The notes beneath the pieces are model-generated. The model was not told the DNA's origin. It worked only from the letters and a program-made list of their open reading frames with translations, and searched no databases. This document shows positions 59,975-64,000 of a stretch of DNA of 64,000 nt, piece by piece. Source of the DNA: Streptomyces sp. P9-A4 (GTDB lineage: Bacteria; Actinomycetota; Actinomycetes; Streptomycetales; Streptomycetaceae); the NCBI RefSeq assembly GCF_036634195.1, contig NZ_JAZIFY010000001.1, forward strand, positions 2,676,501 to 2,740,500, in the 5' to 3' direction. How positions within the stretch are numbered: position 1 is the first letter of the stretch; every line of letters starts with the position of its first letter. A program made the translations under genes and the position numbers.

Positions 59975-61357
59975 TCACACCCGCGCCGAGACGGGACGGG
60001 GCTCCGGCCGGGTGCCGTCCCCGGCGGTCCCGGGGACGGCGGAGGGAGCGGTGGCGGGGACGGCGGTGGGGCGGCGAAGGTATACCGCCCAGGTGACGGC
60101 CATGCAGGCCGCGTAGAAGACCAGGAAGGCGACGAAGGCGGCCGTCCCGGTGCCGGCGGCCCGGAAGGACTGGCGGAAGGCGAGGTTGATGCCGAGGCCG
60201 CCGAGCGCGCCGACCGCCCCGATGAGGCCCATGGCGGCCCCGGAGAGGCGGCGCCCGTGGGCCTCGGCGGCCTCGCCCGAGAGGCCCTCGCGGTGCCCCT
60301 GGGCGAGGAAGATCGCCGGGATCATCTTGTACGTGGAGCCGTTGCCGAGGCCGCTGAGGACGAAGAGCCCGATGAAGCCGACGAGGAAGACGGTGAGGGA
60401 CTCGGTCACGGAGGCGTGGATCACCACGCCGGTCGCGGCGGCCATCGCGGCGAAGGTCCCCAGGGTGATGCGGGCGCCGCCGTGCCGGTCGGCGAGGAAG
60501 CCGCCGACCGGGCGGACCAGGGAGCCGAGCAGCGGGCCGATGAAGGTGAGCGAGGCGGCCTGGAGCGGGGTGCGGCCGAACTGGGTCTGGAGCACCAGCC
60601 CGAAGGCGAAGCCATAGCCGATGAAGGAGCCGAAGGTGCCGATGTAGAGGAAGGCCATGATCCAGGTGTGGCGGTCCCGTACGGCCTCCTTGGCGGCTCC
60701 GGTGTCGTTCCTGACCGGGGCGAGGTTGTCCATGAAGAGCGCGGCGCACACGGCGGCGACCACGATCAGGGGGAGGTAGACGCCGAGCACGATCCTCGGG
60801 TGCATCGCCCCCGCGGTGCCGATGACGAGGAGGCCGACCAGCTGGACGACGGGGACGCCGATGTTGCCGCCGCCCGCGTTGAGGCCGAGCGCCCAGCCCT
60901 TCTTCCGCAGCGGGAAGAAGGCGTTGATGTTGGTCATGGAGGAGGCGAAGTTGCCGCCGCCGATGCCGGTGAGGGCGGCGACCAGGACGAAGGTGCCGTA
61001 CGAGGTGCCGGGCTCGGTCACCGCGAAGGCGAAGCCGGTGGGCAGCAGGAGCAGCAGGGCGCTGAACACCGTCCAGTTACGGCCGCCGAAGCGGGCGACG
61101 GCGAAGGTGTACGGGATGCGGATCAGCGCGCCGACGAAGGTCGCGGTCCCGATCAGGAAGAACTTGCCGGCCGGGTCGATGCCGTACTGCGGGCCCATGA
61201 AGAGCACCATGACCGACCACAGGCTCCAGACCGAGAAGCCGATGTGCTCGGAGAGCACGGAGAAAGCCAGGTTCCGCCGCGCGGTCCGCTCCCCCGTCTC
61301 GCGCCAGAAGGTCTCGTCCTCCGGCTCCCACCGTTCGATCCACCGGCCGCCGCCCAT
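59975..61357 (-). CDS. narK: Nitrate/nitrite transporter NarK (NNP family)
   Basis: 460 residues with about 12 membrane helices and the nitrate signature GIGGGNFASSMTNINAFFP in TM5, plus the second Gly-rich motif NAGGGNIGVPVVQLVGL in TM11. These distinguish NarK-type porters. ATG 61357 (MGGGRWIERWEP) follows GGAGG by six bases; a frame reaching 61408 was rejected. It exports nitrite or imports nitrate. nnaR follows in the same direction. A GlnR-like site lies about 77-102 bases upstream. Confidence 0.92.
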   Translation of the reverse strand: MGGGRWIERWEPEDETFWRETGERTARRNLAFSVLSEHIGFSVWSLWSVMVLFMGPQYGIDPAGKFFLIGTATFVGALIRIPYTFAVARFGGRNWTVFSALLLLLPTGFAFAVTEPGTSYGTFVLVAALTGIGGGNFASSMTNINAFFPLRKKGWALGLNAGGGNIGVPVVQLVGLLVIGTAGAMHPRIVLGVYLPLIVVAAVCAALFMDNLAPVRNDTGAAKEAVRDRHTWIMAFLYIGTFGSFIGYGFAFGLVLQTQFGRTPLQAASLTFIGPLLGSLVRPVGGFLADRHGGARITLGTFAAMAAATGVVIHASVTESLTVFLVGFIGLFVLSGLGNGSTYKMIPAIFLAQGHREGLSGEAAEAHGRRLSGAAMGLIGAVGALGGLGINLAFRQSFRAAGTGTAAFVAFLVFYAACMAVTWAVYLRRPTAVPATAPSAVPGTAGDGTRPEPRPVSARV

Positions 61358-61433
61358 GTCGTACCTCCGCGGGTGTCGGGTCCCGGGGCGTCCATAGCCC
61401 GGATCCACCTGCCACCGACGCTAGGGAGGCCGC

Positions 61434-61459
61434 GTTTCGCGCCGGTGCCGCGAGGTGAC
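61434..61459 (-). promoter_or_regulatory. GlnR-like elements upstream of narK
   Basis: Minus-strand GTCAC-CTCGCG-GCACC-GGCGC-GAAAC contains two good half-motifs, gTnAc and GaAAc, but the central element is degenerate and the spacing is one base short. It is weaker than the nnaR site. Confidence 0.3.
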
Positions 61460-61490
61460 GGCGGCGGAACCTTGCTCTCACCCGGGACGT

Positions 61491-61576
61491 GGGGGGCTTG
61501 TGAGCGGGGGCCTGTCTGCGGCGGGGGCTTGTCTGCGGGGGACTTGCCTGCGGCGGGGGCTTGTCTGCGGCGGGTG
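61491..61576. repeat. Imperfect tandem repeat, about 17-18 base units
   Basis: GGGGGCTTGTCTGCGGC-type units are repeated about five times (61491, 61506, 61523, 61537, 61555) between the narK leader and the LysR gene end. The spacing varies between 14 and 18. Confidence 0.65.
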
Positions 61577-61590
61577 TGGCAGGCCACCCG

Positions 61591-62568
61591 CTACGGGATC
61601 CCCGGCTCGTCCTCCGGGAGCCAGGAGCCTGCCGGGCGTTCCAGCCACCCCGCCGCCGCGCCGATCTCCGCGGCGGCGGCCCGCAGCGCGTCCAGACCGG
61701 GGTGGCGCAGCCCCTTGCGCCACACCAGGCTCACCGGTGACAGGGGTACGGGGTCGACGAGCGGGCGCAGCACGCAGTTCGGCATCGGCGGGAAGTCGAC
61801 GACGGCGAGCACCGGGTTGCGGTGCTTGGCCATGATGCGGCGGAACTCCTCCTTGCCGATCGCGAGCGGCGCGGGCGGGGCGACCTCGATGCCGCGTCCC
61901 GCGAAGAGCCGGGCGGCGAGGTCGGTCCACTCGGGCGTGCGGTCGTTCCCGGCGCCCGCGTAGATCCGTTCCCCGGCGAGGGCGGCGAGGGGCACCTCGG
62001 GCAGCCCGGCGAGCGGATGGCCCTCGGGGAGGATCACGGCCATCCGCTCGTACCGTACGAACTGCACGCCGAGCCGCGCCCGCAGCGCCGCGTCGAGCCC
62101 TCCGTACCGGCCGAAGGAGGCGTCGAGGCGACCGGCGAGGATCTCCCGTACGGCGCCGGTGAGCCCGCTCTCGTAGCGGGCCATCAGCTCCTGTTCCGGG
62201 GCGAGTTCACGGGCCCGGGACAGGACGTCCCCCTGGGCGAGGCCGGGGCTGTTGAGGTCGACGAGCAGGGGCCGGGGCGCGGCCCCGAAGGCCTCGGTCA
62301 GTTCGTCGTGGGCGGTCAACACCCGCCGTGCGTAAGGGAGGAGGCGTTCGCCCTCGGGGGTGAGGGTGACCTGCCGGGTGGTCCGTACGAACAGCTCGGC
62401 GCCCAACTCGCGTTCCAGGCGCCGGATGTCGCGACTGAGAGCCTGCTGGGCGACGTAGAGGCGGGCGGCGGCGCGGGTGAAGTGCAGCTCCTCGGCGACG
62501 GCGGCGAAGGCGCGCAGGAGGCGGGGGTCGAGGTCGCGCGGGGCGCGTGAGACGGTCGGGAGGGCCAC
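61591..62568 (-). CDS. LysR family transcriptional regulator
   Basis: 325 residues. The N-terminal HTH is RLLRAFAAVAEELHFTRAAA, LYVAQQALSRDIRRLERELG, followed by LFVRTTRQVTLTPEGERLLP. The C-terminal effector-binding domain is less conserved. GTG 62568 was preferred to GTG 62604 because the 12 intervening codons (including a TTA, rare and bldA-dependent in Streptomyces) are not coding-like. It is divergent from an MFS transporter with an 83-base gap; the gene pair suggests that it controls the transporter. Confidence 0.88.
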   Translation of the reverse strand: MALPTVSRAPRDLDPRLLRAFAAVAEELHFTRAAARLYVAQQALSRDIRRLERELGAELFVRTTRQVTLTPEGERLLPYARRVLTAHDELTEAFGAAPRPLLVDLNSPGLAQGDVLSRARELAPEQELMARYESGLTGAVREILAGRLDASFGRYGGLDAALRARLGVQFVRYERMAVILPEGHPLAGLPEVPLAALAGERIYAGAGNDRTPEWTDLAARLFAGRGIEVAPPAPLAIGKEEFRRIMAKHRNPVLAVVDFPPMPNCVLRPLVDPVPLSPVSLVWRKGLRHPGLDALRAAAAEIGAAAGWLERPAGSWLPEDEPGIP

Positions 62569-62651
62569 CGGCGCATTTAACAACACAGGCGCGTGAATGA
62601 CCACCGAACAGGTGTTGGACCCGGCGGGCCCGCTCCCCCGAACCTTGGTCC

Positions 62652-63959
62652 ATGCCGCAACCGGACCTCACCCTGACCCCGGCGGGCCCGGCCCTCGCCC
62701 CCCGCTACCGCGAAAGCGACCGCCCGGCCCCCACCGCGACGACCACCACCGACGCCATCGCCCCCACCCCCCGCAACCCCTATCTCCGCCTCTTCGCCCT
62801 CCCCGGCACCCGTGCCTTCACCGCCGGCAATCTGATCGCCCGGCTCCCCATGGGCATGTTCGGCGTCAGCGCCGTGATCATGATCGCGGCGGCGTACGGC
62901 TCGTACGCCCTGGCCGGCGCCGTCACCGCCACCGGCATGGCCGCCGGGGCGCTCACCGCCCCCTGGATCGCCCGGCTCGTCGACCGGTACGGCCAGGCCC
63001 GGATCGCGGTCCCCGCCACCGCGTACGCGGTCCTCGGCCATCTCGTCCTGCTGCTCTGCGTCCACGAGAAGGCGCCGGTCTGGGCCCTCTTCGTCACGAC
63101 CGCGCTGACCGCCACCGCCCCGAACACCGGCGGCATGTCCCGGGCCCGCTGGGCGCATCTGCTGCGCGGCGATCCGGACGCCCTGCACACCGCCAACGCC
63201 TTCGAGCAGGCCGCCGACGAGCTGTGCTTCATGCTCGGCCCGGTGATCGCCGCGTTCCTCTGCTCGGCGCTCTTCCCGGAGGCAGGCACCCTCACCGGCG
63301 CCGTCCTCTTCCTCGGCGGCGTCCTGCTCTTCGCCGCCCAGCGCTCCACCGAGCCGCCGATCGCCCCGCGCACCGCCGCCGGCTCCCCGCTGCGGGTCCC
63401 CGGCATGGTCCCGCTCATGACGGTCTTCCTCGCCACCGGGGCGATCTTCGGTTCCATGGAGGTGGTGGCCCTGGCGTTCGTGGACGGCCCCGTCGCCGGC
63501 CCGGTGCTCGCCCTCCAGGCCGCCGGCTCCGGCGCGGCGGGCCTGCTCTACGGCCGCGCCCGCCGCACCGCCCGGCTCCGTACGTGCCTGGCCGCGATGG
63601 CCGCCCTGATGACCGTGCCGCTGCTCGCCGCCTCGACGGGCTCGCTGCTCGCGCTGGCCGCCGGACTCCTGGTGGCGGGCATGGCGACCGCGCCGACGAT
63701 GGTGACGGGCATGGGCATGGTCCAGCGGCTGACCCCGCCGTCCCAGCTCAACGAGGGGATGACACTGGCCGTGACCGCCCTTCTCGGCGGCATCGCGATC
63801 GGCTCGGCCACCGGCGGCTGGGCCGCCGACCACGCGCCCTTCGCCGCCTTCGGCTTCCTCGTCCCGGCCGCCGCGGCGGCGCTGGCCCTGGCCCTGTGCA
63901 CGGCGACCGGGGTGGGCGGCCCCGGCCCCGGCATGACGAAGGCCCGGCGGTCGTCGTGA
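62652..63959 (+). CDS. MFS transporter divergent from LysR regulator
   Basis: 435 residues with about 12 hydrophobic helices after a 40-residue polar start. TM1 is ARLPMGMFGVSAVIMIAAAY; the TM2-3 loop is TAPWIARLVDRYGQARIAVP. It resembles small Streptomyces MFS exporters beside a LysR gene. The stop codon lies within a strong hairpin (63940-63973). The substrate is unknown; regulation by the divergent LysR protein is the simplest expectation. Confidence 0.85.
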   Translation: MPQPDLTLTPAGPALAPRYRESDRPAPTATTTTDAIAPTPRNPYLRLFALPGTRAFTAGNLIARLPMGMFGVSAVIMIAAAYGSYALAGAVTATGMAAGALTAPWIARLVDRYGQARIAVPATAYAVLGHLVLLLCVHEKAPVWALFVTTALTATAPNTGGMSRARWAHLLRGDPDALHTANAFEQAADELCFMLGPVIAAFLCSALFPEAGTLTGAVLFLGGVLLFAAQRSTEPPIAPRTAAGSPLRVPGMVPLMTVFLATGAIFGSMEVVALAFVDGPVAGPVLALQAAGSGAAGLLYGRARRTARLRTCLAAMAALMTVPLLAASTGSLLALAAGLLVAGMATAPTMVTGMGMVQRLTPPSQLNEGMTLAVTALLGGIAIGSATGGWAADHAPFAAFGFLVPAAAAALALALCTATGVGGPGPGMTKARRSS

Positions 63960-63973
63960 CGACTGCCGGGCCT
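63940..63973 (+). terminator. Hairpin over the MFS stop codon
   Basis: AGGCCCGGC (63940-63948) pairs with GCCGGGCCT (63965-63973), with an inner GTCGTC/GACGAC match, so the TGA stop (63957-63959) lies inside the stem-loop. The window ends 27 bases later without a recognisable gene. Confidence 0.65.
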
Positions 63974-64000
63974 CTGCCCACATGGGATGAGGTGTCCGGG

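Overview
The window looks like a stretch of Streptomyces chromosome. It has very high GC, G/C-rich third codon positions, GTG and TTG starts, dense stop/start overlaps, and Streptomyces marker genes (an SsgA-like sporulation protein, DUF2017 beside clpS, DUF3039, an NnaR-type regulator). From memory, the order clpS-pncB ... SsgA-like ... hppD ... hexosaminidase/ABC ... murA-hup-malic enzyme-helD ... nnaR-narK resembles the SCO2910-SCO2960 part of the S. coelicolor core; I could not check this.

Layout. 1-4 kb: end of an amino-acid permease, the DUF2017/clpS pair, and the NAD-salvage genes pncB and pncA with a perfect palindrome in the pncB/clpS divergent promoter. 4-10.5 kb: a secreted M6 metalloprotease, two RDD membrane proteins and an SsgA-like gene (probably ssgG). 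10.5-19.5 kb: FAD oxidase, TPR protein, hppD with a divergent Lrp regulator, an ArsR/small-protein/MFS unit with an apparently leaderless promoter, a PDZ/S16-type peptidase, an internally deleted regulator remnant and an IclR regulator. 19.9-24.1 kb: SF2 helicase, MFS exporter, tRNA-Cys and a small membrane protein.

24.1-40.2 kb is the least ordinary region. Two paralogous three-gene cassettes (small WXG-like partner, about 775-residue WXG-headed protein, lipoprotein) lie on the minus strand on either side of a plus-strand block with one pseudokinase and two active-looking Ser/Thr kinases. Each active kinase has an internal twin-arginine motif, a membrane segment and a PQQ-like beta-propeller. 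The second cassette is followed upstream by a mycosin-type subtilase and two WXG/PPE-like proteins. No ESX/type VII core gene (FtsK-like EccC, EccB, EccD, EccE) is present, so this looks like a satellite effector locus for a core encoded elsewhere.

40.3-45.1 kb: a three-subunit molybdenum hydroxylase operon whose large subunit lacks the usual catalytic glutamate and whose [2Fe-2S] subunit carries a long repetitive extension. 45.3-50.2 kb: GH20 hexosaminidase plus sugar ABC importer (one permease frameshifted) behind a DasR-like site. 50.4-58.6 kb: housekeeping genes (DUF3039, YqgE, MurA, HU, malic enzyme, HelD, GNAT), with a structured RNA plus intrinsic terminator upstream of the malic enzyme. 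58.7-64 kb: the nitrate-assimilation regulator nnaR and transporter narK with GlnR-like sites, then a divergent LysR/MFS pair. I saw no insertion sequence, CRISPR array, rRNA or prophage.
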